Origin: Pirellulales bacterium
GTDB lineage: Bacteria > Planctomycetota > Planctomycetia > Pirellulales > Thermoguttaceae
Length of the DNA stretch: 33,530 bases
NCBI GenBank assembly: GCA_020846145.1
Contig: JADLEL010000093.1
Location: forward strand, 1 to 33,530
Reading direction: 5' to 3'
In this document: piece after piece, positions 1 to 8,189 of the stretch
Position numbering within the stretch: position 1 is the first letter of the stretch
How the letters are laid out: every line of letters begins with the position of its first letter
Notes under the pieces: model-generated
The model's input: only the letters and a program-made list of their open reading frames with translations
Database searches by the model: none
What the model was told of the DNA's origin: nothing
Position numbers and translations under genes: made by a program

Positions 1-450
1 AGATCGGGGCGGCCGTCTTGACTTATAACTTGCTGATTTTACAGAAAAGCCAAACAGCCGCAAAAATTCCCGCTGAACCTATGCGAATCCCCGAAGAATC
101 GCCGTCATGAAAGGCGGACGATCTCTTCAGGGGCTGGCGGGGAAAAGGAAAGTGTTCTGGCGTAACTTAACCGCAGGCGTAAACGCCCGGGCTAGGGAAA
201 TGCGAAAAAAGGGCGTTTTTCCTCGAATAGATGATCCTCGCACATCTTATCGCAACTAATGGTGATTTCACGACTTGCGTTTATCGGGCGAAAAACTTTG
301 AGGATCATTCCTCAATCCTGAAAACTAATGGCATATTGGGTGGGCGAATTGCTATACTCGTACGGATGCGTTACAATTAGCTCCTAGTAGAAGCGAGGGG
401 GTGTTTTTCGCGCATTTCTATCCTTTTTCTTGGGAAAGGACGGAAAACGC
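1..450. other. Intergenic region, no gene seen
   Basis: No open frame with coding character is visible on either strand here. A TATACT hexamer at 353-358 could be a -10 element for the following gene, but no matching -35 box stands at the right distance, so I do not call a promoter. The last 15 bases hold an AAAGGA ribosome-binding site for the ATG at 451. Confidence 0.5.
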
Positions 451-1560
451 ATGAGTTCCGGTGCAATTCCTCCTTCCTCTTTGACTTCCGCGTTTTTTCC
501 GGGTGATTGCATGAAACCATCGCTTTTTCCTGAAATCGAGAACCGCATTCAAGGATTGAAGCACATCATCGGCAACACGCCGATGTTGGCGATCGAGTGC
601 GCATGGCGGGGGAAACGGCGGATCATATATGCGAAGGCCGAGCATCAAAACTTCACCGGCAGCACCAAGGACCGGATGGCCTACCACATCCTGAAACGGG
701 CTTACCAGGAGGGGCGGATCGAGCCGGGAGATCAAATCGTCGAGGCCACCAGCGGGAACACGGGCATTGCCTTCGCGGCGATCGGCAGGGCGCTGGGGCA
801 CCCGATAACGGTTTTCATGCCCGATTGGATGAGCCAGGAGCGGACGCTCTTGATTCAGAGTTACGGGGCGCAAATGGTCCCCGTCGCCCGGGAGCGCGGC
901 GGAGTTTTGGGCAGCATTCGGCTGACGGAAGAACTCGCCGCGCGGGAACCGCACATCTTTCTTCCCCATCAGTATTCCAACGAAGCCAACGTCGAAGCGC
1001 ACGAACAGACCACGGGACCGGAAATTTGGGCGCAATTGGCGAGCCAAGGACTGAAGCCGGCGGCGTTCGTCGCCGGCGTCGGCACGGGGGGCACCGTCAT
1101 GGGCGTGGGGCGCTATTTCCGCAAGATGGACCCCGCGATTCGCGTTTATCCACTGGAAGCGTCCGAATCGCCCACGCTTTCGCGGGGACACAAGGCGGGA
1201 AAGCACCGCATCCAGGGCATTTCGGACGAGTTCATCCCCGAAATCCTCAAGCTCGACCAGCTCGACCGGATCGTCCAGGTCCACGACGGCGACGCCATCC
1301 GCATGGCCCAGCAATTGGCCGCACAGCTCGGCTTGGGAGTGGGCATCTCTTCCGGCGCGAATTTCCTCGGCGCGTTGATGATCCAGAACGAACTCGGCCC
1401 CGACGCCGTCGTGGCGACCGTCTTCCCGGACGACAATAAAAAATATCTCTCCACCGACTTGCTCCGCAAAGAGCCTGCCCAGGACGATTATCTTTCCCCG
1501 CACGTCGAACTGTTGGGCTACCGCGCCTTCAACCGCGCGTTCAGCCTCTACGAAGATTGA
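451..1560 (+). CDS. Cysteine synthase family PLP-dependent enzyme
   Basis: Fold-type II pyridoxal-phosphate enzyme of the O-acetylserine sulfhydrylase / cystathionine beta-synthase family. These enzymes replace the beta substituent of an activated serine with sulfide or another thiol in the cytoplasm. Visible marks are the substrate-loop start IGNTPM, the PLP lysine in GSTKDR (about residue 73), the substrate loop TSGNTG, the phosphate-binding glycine stretch GVGTGGT and the C-terminal ISSGAN motif. There is no CBS regulatory domain. The ATG at 451 is chosen because AAAGGA lies 10 nt upstream. An in-frame TTG at 430 would add seven residues, and ATG 511 would give the start nearest to the conserved core. 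The next gene, a cysteine desulfidase, follows after 25 nt, so the two are probably co-transcribed. Whether the product is cysteine, cystathionine or another beta-substituted alanine cannot be told from sequence. Confidence 0.93.
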   Translation: MSSGAIPPSSLTSAFFPGDCMKPSLFPEIENRIQGLKHIIGNTPMLAIECAWRGKRRIIYAKAEHQNFTGSTKDRMAYHILKRAYQEGRIEPGDQIVEATSGNTGIAFAAIGRALGHPITVFMPDWMSQERTLLIQSYGAQMVPVARERGGVLGSIRLTEELAAREPHIFLPHQYSNEANVEAHEQTTGPEIWAQLASQGLKPAAFVAGVGTGGTVMGVGRYFRKMDPAIRVYPLEASESPTLSRGHKAGKHRIQGISDEFIPEILKLDQLDRIVQVHDGDAIRMAQQLAAQLGLGVGISSGANFLGALMIQNELGPDAVVATVFPDDNKKYLSTDLLRKEPAQDDYLSPHVELLGYRAFNRAFSLYED

Positions 1561-1585
1561 GCTTTTCACGAAAGGACGGCCGATT

Positions 1586-2881
1586 TTGAATCTATTGAAA
1601 GAGGTATTGGCCAACGAGGTCTATCCCGCGTTCGGCTGCACCGAGCCGATCTCCTGCGCATACGCGGCGGCCACCGCGGCCGCGGAGTTGGGCGAGCCGG
1701 TCGCATCGCTGACGGTGAAGGTCGATCCGGGCACGTACAAGAACGGCGCGGCGGTGGTCGTGCCGAACAGCGGCGGCGGGAAAGGCAATTTGATTGCCGC
1801 GGTCCTGGGGGCGATCCTGGCCCGGCCCGAAGAGAAACTGCTCGTGCTGCAAGGCGCTACCGCGGAGACGATCGCCCGCGCGCAGGCGCTGATCGACGGC
1901 GGGAAATGCCGCCTCGAGTGCGACAACGCCCTTGAGGAGTTGAATATCGACGTTCAGGTCGCCGGTTCCCGCCACCGCGCCCGTTGCGTCCTCGCCGGCG
2001 GACATACGAACGTCGTGCGGATCGAGAAGGACGCCACGGAGGTTTTTTCGGCGGGCGACGCGCCCGCGGCGAAGGGCGGGCTGGCCTATCGGCAAGTTCT
2101 CCAGAAGTTGACGATGGCCGAGGTCCTCGCGCTGGCCGACGCTTGGGACGCCGAGGACCGCGCCTACCTGCGGCGCGGCGTGGAGATGAATCTGTCGATG
2201 TCGGAGTGGGGCTTCGAGGTCCGCGGCAGCGCGTATCAACTGCGGCAGATGCAGCGCGACGGATTCCTCGCCGACGACATGTTCTTCCGCGCGAAAATTC
2301 GCGTGGGTTCGGCGGTCGATGCCCGCATGAACGGCATGAATCAGGCGGTGATGACCTCCGGCGGATCGGGAAACCAGGGCGTCGTGGCGATCTTGACGCC
2401 CTACATCGTCGGGCGGGAGATGGGCGTCGAGGCCGAGCGGATTTTGCAGAGCATCGCGGTTTCGCATCTGGTGAACGCCTACATCAAGTGCTTTTTGGGC
2501 GAGGTCTCGGTGATCTGCGGCTGCGCGATGGCGGCGGGCATCGCCTCGGCCACGGCCATCGTTTACCAGCAGGCGGGGATCGACATTCGGCGGATCACGA
2601 TGGCCGTAAGCAACGTCATCGGCGATCTGAGCGGCCTGCTCTGCGACGGCGCGAAACCGGGCTGCGCGATGAAGGCCATCACCTCGGTCGATTCGGCGAT
2701 CCGCTCGGCGCTGATGGCGCTAAAAGGCTACGGCTTGAGCGCCGACGACGGCCTGCTGGGCCGAACCGTCGAAGACTCGCTGAAGAATCTCGGCCAGATC
2801 ACGCTGCAAGGCATGTTCCGCGTCGATTCGACGATGCTCGCGATCCTCAAGGAAAAGATCTCGTCCAATTGCCGCGAGTGA
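1586..2881 (+). CDS. cyuA: L-cysteine desulfidase (CyuA/YhaM, UPF0597 family)
   Basis: Member of the UPF0597 / L-serine dehydratase-like family, whose characterised members (E. coli CyuA, the Methanocaldococcus enzyme) use a [4Fe-4S] cluster to break L-cysteine into pyruvate, ammonia and sulfide. The length of 431 residues is normal for the family. Conserved cysteines are visible in FGCTEP near the N terminus, in the ICGCAMAAG stretch around residue 310, and in CDGAKPGC around residue 355; the last two groups are the likely cluster ligands. The start is TTG with AAAGGA 10 nt upstream. The gene follows the cysteine-synthase-like gene on the same strand, which suggests control of cysteine or sulfide level, or use of the released sulfide by the partner enzyme (inference). 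The frame after the TGA stays open but looks non-coding. Confidence 0.9.
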   Translation: MNLLKEVLANEVYPAFGCTEPISCAYAAATAAAELGEPVASLTVKVDPGTYKNGAAVVVPNSGGGKGNLIAAVLGAILARPEEKLLVLQGATAETIARAQALIDGGKCRLECDNALEELNIDVQVAGSRHRARCVLAGGHTNVVRIEKDATEVFSAGDAPAAKGGLAYRQVLQKLTMAEVLALADAWDAEDRAYLRRGVEMNLSMSEWGFEVRGSAYQLRQMQRDGFLADDMFFRAKIRVGSAVDARMNGMNQAVMTSGGSGNQGVVAILTPYIVGREMGVEAERILQSIAVSHLVNAYIKCFLGEVSVICGCAMAAGIASATAIVYQQAGIDIRRITMAVSNVIGDLSGLLCDGAKPGCAMKAITSVDSAIRSALMALKGYGLSADDGLLGRTVEDSLKNLGQITLQGMFRVDSTMLAILKEKISSNCRE

Positions 2882-3031
2882 AGGGGCGACAGGCCGCAAA
2901 CGCCGCGCACGCTTCTGGCCCACTTGCTCGAGTTGGACGAGTGCTCGCGGCGGGGAACGAGTAGAATCAGGTTTTCAGAATCGACTATCCAATTAACAAA
3001 GTACGATACCCAAAAAATTCGCTACCCCAAC

Positions 3032-5626
3032 TCAACCCTCATCCTTAACTACGTCGAGAGTCTCAAGGACCGGCAATTCCATCAAAGCAGAGAAGATATC
3101 CGTCGTAATATTTTCGGGAACGTGAAATTGCGCCGAGAGCGAATCGATGTTTTCTGAAGAAAAAATGATTTCCATAAAACGCCGCTCAAGCGGAACCTGG
3201 CGGGGAGCGATTAGAACGGAACGCACGCTGTCATCCAACATGGTCTTGCTTGCAGCTTCAAAGCGGCAGATAAGATCCGTTGGGAAAGCAGGGGATTCGG
3301 CACGTGGAATAAAAGAATCGAGACGAACGGATGCGCTCGTTGAAATCCAGTCCTCAGGCGCGGCGGCGTGTTGCGTGCCGTAAATAGCGTCATGGACCGC
3401 AGCGTCCGTATGCTTCGTCGGTGCAGCGTCGGAAAGCGGAGTAACAATGGGAGGAAGCAAATCTGTAATCGGCACGAGTCGAATTGGCAGCGGCTGCGCA
3501 AGTATCGGCCATAACGGAGTGCGAATGACAGGCAGCCACACTCCGCCGATGACGCTTCCTGGAATTTCCGGCGGGAGATTCGGCGCCGGCTCATTCACGG
3601 TAAGCTTGGCGAAAACTTCTTCCGGATTCGTGAGATTGTGAACCTCGATCGACTCGGTCGAGATCGAGATCAGGCGATTTTCAATCTGCACGCTTCGCAA
3701 CACGCTGTCACGATGTTCGACCTTGCCGAGCAATTTCAATTCCGCCATGCCCTCACCGGCGACAACGCGGAATACGTATAGATCGTTCAAGGTGGAGGAA
3801 TTACCTTCCTCCCCAGGCACACTTACGGTTAGGACACGGCTCTCCGGATAGTAGGCGACAACGTGATGATCGTCGAACAAATTCAATCCACCCGAGCGGC
3901 CGGTGGGAATCGTGAGCCGATCCAAGAGCTTCGGGGCGCCAAGGTCGTTTACGTCGAAAAGCGATACTTGCGGATCGGCAAATAAACCCGATTCGCTATC
4001 CGCATGGCGTCCCAAACCGAGGAGCAATCCGCCCTCGATCGAGTGCAAATAGTTCGAGAAGCCGGGCAATATCAATTCGCCCTTGACTTGCGGGGCGGTC
4101 GGATCGCTGAGGTCCACAGCGAACAACGGATCGGTATTGCGAAAAGTAACGACAAAGGCATGCTCGTCTAAAAATCGCACGGAATAGATTCTTTCGCCTT
4201 GCGCCAGTCCTTCCAAGGAACCGATGATTTTCAAATTGGTTCCTCGTTGTTCGAGAACGAACAAATCGTTTTGCATGCCGTTCCAATTCCCGGTTGCGCT
4301 CCCGCGCGTCGTGGCGACGCGCAACAGACCGTCGTGCTCGTCAAGGGAAAACTGATCGAGAATTCGACCCGCGACGACGCCTTTGGCGACGAATACCGGT
4401 TTTTCCGCCTGGCCGGAAATGCTCACTTTGCGGATCGCCGTGTAATCGTAGGAGCCGAGAGAATCGGCTGCGGTCGTATTGCCGAGCAAATAAAAAGCGT
4501 CGGTCGAAGCATAAATCGGGCCCACCGACCCGCCGGGGATGACGATGGCGGCGGCGGGACCGGGCGTATTGGACTTCATGTCGATGACGGCCATCACGGA
4601 AAATCGATGAAGACCGTCAGACTCGCCCGGCTTGTAAAAGTCCCGCGGATCGCAGACGAAACCGTGTGCGAGTTCCTTGCCCTCGGCATCGTAGGTCGTA
4701 TAGGCCGGCAAGGCTTTACGATCTAAATAGCCCTCCATCCGATGCCGATATTCCGCTTCGGTTTCATAACGATATTGCCCTTCGGTTCCGACCTTCAAGT
4801 TGTTGTAATCGATGGACGATCCATCCGCGTTTACGATATTTATTTCCGGCAAGTAGATGCCATGATCGATGACCAGATAAACCCGATCGCCGATGGCGCG
4901 GGAATCGATCAGGCATCCATCGAATCGAGTCGTTTGCACGATTTCCGGCGAGGCGCGATCGGATACGTCGAGAACCGAAACTCCGGTTTGTTCGTATCTT
5001 CCGGAGATCAATGTCAATCGGTCGCCCGAGAGGTACATCGAAGATGCTTTTTGATTCACTTTCAACCGGGCGGCGATCGACGGACGATCGACCGAGCGAA
5101 CATCGACGATCACCAACTCCCCGCGGGATAGCATGTACAGGTAATTGCCATCGGTCTCCATGAGGTCGGCTTCGTCAACGCCGGCGACTTGCGTATTCGT
5201 ATTGGAACTGTTTGTCGTCCCCAGGACGGTGATTTGCGGATTAGGAGAATATCCGAGATTGCCATTATGCCAAATCATGCCCGGGTTGTTCTCAATGGGA
5301 AAAACATAGTCTTTGCCGAATAAGAACTTGTAACGCTCGACGGCCTCGTTGATCAAACGTTCTTGTATTTCCGCCAAAGAGCTGAATCGCTCGAAACCTT
5401 CGGAGGTGGCGGCATGGAGAATATCCGTTTTGTCGCTCGGATTGGAAAGGGCAAGCGAAACGGAAGAGATTTCCTGCGGTAGGCCGGCAACAATCGACGG
5501 TGCAACTGCATTGGCGATGGGGCTGGCAGACATCGTTAATCGATGCTCTAACAACTCTAGCTGAAGTCGCCGAGGATGCCGGGAAGTATTGATTTTTCCG
5601 CCAAACGAATTTGATGTGGATGTCAC
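3032..5626 (-). CDS. Secreted beta-propeller domain protein with LEPR-like N-terminal motif
   Basis: An 864-residue protein. Residues about 120-700 match the beta-propeller family typified by the entry motif QVAGVDEADLMETDGNYLY, with repeated blades of the kind LVIVDVRS, VSVLDVSD, LFAVDLSD and VSLFDVND. The N terminus carries RRLQLELLEHRLTMSA (residues 19-34), which resembles the planctomycete LEPR-xLL motif found at the start of large exported surface proteins. No ordinary hydrophobic signal peptide and no C-terminal dockerin are evident. The start is GTG with a purine-rich AAAGGGGGGG stretch upstream. The role is unknown; binding or scaffold work at the cell surface is likely (inference). 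The gene converges on the cysteine pair and is preceded by a long upstream region with three 13-bp direct repeats. Confidence 0.85.
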   Translation of the reverse strand: MTSTSNSFGGKINTSRHPRRLQLELLEHRLTMSASPIANAVAPSIVAGLPQEISSVSLALSNPSDKTDILHAATSEGFERFSSLAEIQERLINEAVERYKFLFGKDYVFPIENNPGMIWHNGNLGYSPNPQITVLGTTNSSNTNTQVAGVDEADLMETDGNYLYMLSRGELVIVDVRSVDRPSIAARLKVNQKASSMYLSGDRLTLISGRYEQTGVSVLDVSDRASPEIVQTTRFDGCLIDSRAIGDRVYLVIDHGIYLPEINIVNADGSSIDYNNLKVGTEGQYRYETEAEYRHRMEGYLDRKALPAYTTYDAEGKELAHGFVCDPRDFYKPGESDGLHRFSVMAVIDMKSNTPGPAAAIVIPGGSVGPIYASTDAFYLLGNTTAADSLGSYDYTAIRKVSISGQAEKPVFVAKGVVAGRILDQFSLDEHDGLLRVATTRGSATGNWNGMQNDLFVLEQRGTNLKIIGSLEGLAQGERIYSVRFLDEHAFVVTFRNTDPLFAVDLSDPTAPQVKGELILPGFSNYLHSIEGGLLLGLGRHADSESGLFADPQVSLFDVNDLGAPKLLDRLTIPTGRSGGLNLFDDHHVVAYYPESRVLTVSVPGEEGNSSTLNDLYVFRVVAGEGMAELKLLGKVEHRDSVLRSVQIENRLISISTESIEVHNLTNPEEVFAKLTVNEPAPNLPPEIPGSVIGGVWLPVIRTPLWPILAQPLPIRLVPITDLLPPIVTPLSDAAPTKHTDAAVHDAIYGTQHAAAPEDWISTSASVRLDSFIPRAESPAFPTDLICRFEAASKTMLDDSVRSVLIAPRQVPLERRFMEIIFSSENIDSLSAQFHVPENITTDIFSALMELPVLETLDVVKDEG

Positions 5627-6202
5627 GCAAAGACCCCCCCTTTAATAATGACGCAAATTAATAAGTCTAATCCAAAAAGCCTTGAAGATGGCTAAGAAAT
5701 TAATAAAGCCAATATAACGACTGGCTGCGTGTTTGTCAATATTCTTCAGATAAGTTTATCAGGTATTCCTTGGAATGGAATAGCCCCCCACACACCCAAT
5801 GCCGTTTACGTCTTGGTGTTTTGTGCGATAGGTAAATGCTTTTGGATTAAGGCTTTGAGTTCGGCGGTCAGCGTCAGGATTATTGGCGGATCGGGCGGCC
5901 GATGAGGACGTTTTATAGCGGGACGTTTTATAGGGACGTTTTATAGTGTCGGGAGTCTTTTTACTTACCCATTCCGCGGGTGGCAACGTTTCTTGAACCG
6001 TTAGGCCGAAGGCCGAGGAGGTTGGTGGAGCGGAGCCGCGCTTGGCCCATCCTACGCACGACTCCGCAACGGAAGCTATTTACGTTTGTTCAGGCGCGGC
6101 ATTGCCGGACAAGCCATTCGCGGCGACGGGCACCCTCTTGCGGCAAAGCCAACGAGATTCGAAGAACCTGCGGCACCCGGGAGAGGGATAAAACTGCATT
6201 AG
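5627..6202. other. Long intergenic region upstream of the beta-propeller gene
   Basis: No gene is supported here. Short frames on both strands run through repeats and lack coding character. The region contains three direct repeats (listed separately) and a stretch around 6000-6060, rich in GGCCGAAGGCC and GGAGCGGAGCC short inverted motifs, that looks like degenerate repeat debris. Confidence 0.5.
5906..5946 (-). repeat. Three direct copies of a 13-bp sequence
   Basis: GGACGTTTTATAG occurs at 5906-5918, 5921-5933 and 5934-5946. The first two are separated by 2 bp and the last two abut. They lie 280-320 bp upstream of the GTG of the beta-propeller gene, so they could be an iterated operator for it or a tandem-duplication relic. 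Sequence alone does not decide. Confidence 0.7.
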
Positions 6203-6300
6203 CCCGCATTATTCATAAGAGCGATTTGTAGAAGCGGCATCTTGCCGCTTTTGCCTAAAATGCGGCAGGATGCCGCATCTACGATGTTTATGAATAATCC
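6202..6300 (+). repeat. Dispersed palindromic (MITE-like) element, copy A
   Basis: About 100 bp bounded by an 11-bp perfect inverted repeat, ATTATTCATAA (6208-6218) and TTATGAATAAT (6288-6298). Inside are two hairpins, AGCGGCATCTTGCCGCT and ATGCGGCAGGATGCCGCAT, which are also near-complementary to each other, so the element can fold either as two small hairpins or as one long one. It encodes no protein. Further copies occur at 17505-17607 (inverted) and 33454-33530 (cut by the window end). Confidence 0.88.
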
Positions 6301-6314
6301 CCGTTAGCCCCGTT

Positions 6315-7142
6315 TTAATGTTTCTTACCGTTCTTCGGGAATATCCTGCCCGGAATGAATTGATGCCAGGGCGTGAACAGCCGCCAGTAGCTTAAGAGCA
6401 CGACCATCACCGTGCCGAGCGTGGTGCCCACCGCGATGAGGAACATGATCACGATCTGATAGAGCACGGCCGATTCGGGTTTCATGCCGGCGAGGATTTG
6501 GCCGGTCATCATGCCGGGCAGGCTGACGATGCCGACGACCATCATCGTGTTGAGCGTGGGAATCATGCCCGTCCGCACGGCGACTTGAATCGCTCCCAGG
6601 GCGGCCTCCCAACGCGTGCCGCCCAGCGCCAGCAGGGTTTCGATGCGGCCGCGCTTCTGGGCCAATTCGTCGCCAAAACGGTCCCATCCCAAGGAGATGC
6701 CGCTGAGCGTGTTGCCCAAGATCATGCCCATCAAGGGAATGCAATACTGCGGATGATACCAGGTCTGTTCGTGCCGTTGCACTTGGATGACGGCCGCGAC
6801 CGCCACGGCGCCGATAAACCAGGAACTGATCCCCATCGAGATCACGCTATCGAGCCAAACGCCCCGATACCGCCGCTCGCAGCGGGTAACCGCTGCCCCG
6901 CCGGCGATGATCGTCATGAAAAGGAGCATGCCCAGCACGTAATACCAAGGCTGGTTGGGCTTGAAGATCCATTCCAGCACCCAGCCGACGAGCAGCAATT
7001 GCACCACGGTGCGGACCGACGCCACGAGCAGCCGGCGCTCCAGTCCCAGCCGCAACAAGAGCGAAATAGCGCCGCTAATCAAAATCAGCGCCGCCGCGAT
7101 GCCGACTTGCCAGGGTTGAAGATCGATGTAATCGGTATTCAT
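6315..7142 (-). CDS. fetB: FetB-like ABC transporter permease (UPF0014)
   Basis: Integral membrane protein of 275 residues with about seven hydrophobic segments. It matches the UPF0014/FetB family, whose E. coli member forms an iron exporter with FetA. Family-typical stretches are the basic loop VASVRTVVQLLLVGWVL and, near the C terminus, IPTLNTMMVVGIVSLPGMMTGQ (about residues 195-216), probably the coupling region with the ATPase. The start is the ATG at 7142; a longer frame to 7232 only translates leader repeats. No Shine-Dalgarno is present: the ATG is preceded by CT-rich sequence. It lies 124 bp downstream of the ATPase gene on the same strand, so the two form the exporter. The substrate may be iron or another metal (family knowledge, not provable here). 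Confidence 0.9.
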   Translation of the reverse strand: MNTDYIDLQPWQVGIAAALILISGAISLLLRLGLERRLLVASVRTVVQLLLVGWVLEWIFKPNQPWYYVLGMLLFMTIIAGGAAVTRCERRYRGVWLDSVISMGISSWFIGAVAVAAVIQVQRHEQTWYHPQYCIPLMGMILGNTLSGISLGWDRFGDELAQKRGRIETLLALGGTRWEAALGAIQVAVRTGMIPTLNTMMVVGIVSLPGMMTGQILAGMKPESAVLYQIVIMFLIAVGTTLGTVMVVLLSYWRLFTPWHQFIPGRIFPKNGKKH

Positions 7143-7266
7143 GGGAGGAGAGCTTTTCAGTGGGCAGTGGTTAGTGGTTAGTGGGCAGTGAATAGTGCAG
7201 AAATACAAGGGGCGAATTGTTGCTATAGCCATCAGCCATCATCCTTCATCCTTCATCATTCATCAT
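7143..7266 (-). repeat. Pyrimidine-rich leader repeats of fetB and purine-rich trailer of fetA
   Basis: Read on the coding strand, the fetA stop is followed by GAATGATGAATGATGA-type repeats. The stretch before the fetB ATG carries iterated CACTAAC/CACTGCC units and ends CTCTCCTCCC-ATG. The same order, purine trailer then pyrimidine leader, is seen at other junctions in this window. Confidence 0.75.
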
Positions 7267-7941
7267 TCATCCTTCTTCTTTCACGCTTCCGTTTTCCATG
7301 TAAATTTTCCGCGTGGCGACGCGGTTGCCTTGGGCAACGTCGTGGGAAACCCAGACCAGCGCCCGCTTGTCGGGCGACCGTTCGATCCAATCGACGGCCA
7401 GTTCCTCGACTTCCGCCGCGGTTTTGGGATCGAGCGCCGCGGTCGGCTCGTCGAGGAGCAGGATTTGCGGATCGAGTTGCAGCGCCCGCAGCAAGGCGAC
7501 CATCTGCATCTCGCCGCCGGAGAGGTTCGCCACCGGCTGTTCGAGGAAAGAATCGGGTTTTCCAAGCCGGGCGAAGCGTTCGAGCATCCAGGGCCGATCG
7601 AACTTCTTCGCGCGATGGATTTTCAGGGCAAACGGGCGGCGCAGCGCTTCTTCGACCGTATCGGCCAGCATCGCCGGCCGCTGATGGCAGTAGATGACCG
7701 CGGCGCGGAAGCGGGGAACCGCCTCGCGCGCGATGGGGCGGCCTTGCCAGAGAACCGCCCCGGCGTCGATCGGATCGAGCATGGCGGCCGCGCGGAGGAG
7801 GAGCGTCTTGCCCGAGCCCGAAGGCCCCGACACGACCGCCCGGTCGCCGGCGCGAATTTCCAGCGAGACGCGGTCCAACAGCCAAGAATCCCCGGCGGGA
7901 TGCCGCCGTGCGATATCGAGGGCTTGAAGCAGTGCGGTCAT
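7267..7941 (-). CDS. fetA: FetA-like ABC transporter ATP-binding protein
   Basis: Complete ABC ATPase of 224 residues. Walker A is GPSGSGKT (about residues 39-46), the Q-loop lies in IYCHQRPAML, the signature is NLSGGEMQ, and Walker B is ILLLDEPTAALD followed by the switch histidine in WVSHD. The short single-domain size and the neighbour encoding a UPF0014 permease identify it as the FetA partner, which powers export (iron in E. coli) across the inner membrane. The start is the ATG at 7941. The C terminus NGSVKEEG runs into a GAATGATG repeat directly after the stop codon, so the last two or three residues may come from the repeat. Confidence 0.92.
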   Translation of the reverse strand: MTALLQALDIARRHPAGDSWLLDRVSLEIRAGDRAVVSGPSGSGKTLLLRAAAMLDPIDAGAVLWQGRPIAREAVPRFRAAVIYCHQRPAMLADTVEEALRRPFALKIHRAKKFDRPWMLERFARLGKPDSFLEQPVANLSGGEMQMVALLRALQLDPQILLLDEPTAALDPKTAAEVEELAVDWIERSPDKRALVWVSHDVAQGNRVATRKIYMENGSVKEEG

Positions 7942-7997
7942 TGATCGTGAATGGCGGGAAGGCTAAACGAATAAGAGCCTATCCCAAAACCTTGAAA

Positions 7998-8073
7998 TGT
8001 TGGGGTGGCAGTTGTACTGCCACCCCCGATTGTCCGCGATTTCAGGGGTGGCAGTGCAACTGCCACCCCAACA
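7998..8073. repeat. Nested perfect inverted repeat, 76 bp
   Basis: The arms TGTTGGGGTGGCAGTT and AACTGCCACCCCAACA are exact complements, and each arm extends into its own smaller hairpin. Weaker complementarity continues outward (GCCTATCCCAAAACC at 7977-7991 against GGTTTTAGAATAAGC around 8080-8094). This looks like a small non-autonomous element. It lies between the BatA/VWA gene and fetA, both on the minus strand. Confidence 0.8.
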
Positions 8074-8189
8074 AATATGGGTTTTAGAATAAGCACTAAG
8101 ATGATTATACGATGACGATGTAAAAATGGAATCCGTATCCTATCCTTTTCTCATTGGAGCAAGACGAGCAAATCGCACTCCCGCCTATT

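Noticed and set aside
353..358. TATACT as a promoter -10 box for the first gene
   Set aside because: No -35 match stands 16-18 bp upstream.
418..1614. Long open frame on the minus strand over the cysteine-synthase-like gene
   Set aside because: It is an antisense shadow produced by GC-rich codons; the plus-strand product has clear family motifs.
2879..3157. Open frame continuing after the TGA of the cysteine desulfidase, considered as a possible Sec read-through
   Set aside because: The enzyme is already full length for its family at the TGA, the following codons are low in G/C at third positions towards the end, and no hairpin stands at 16-37 nt after the TGA.
5759..5986. 75-residue minus-strand frame in the region upstream of the beta-propeller gene
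   Set aside because: It is made up in part of the three 13-bp repeats, has no start signal and no recognisable motif.
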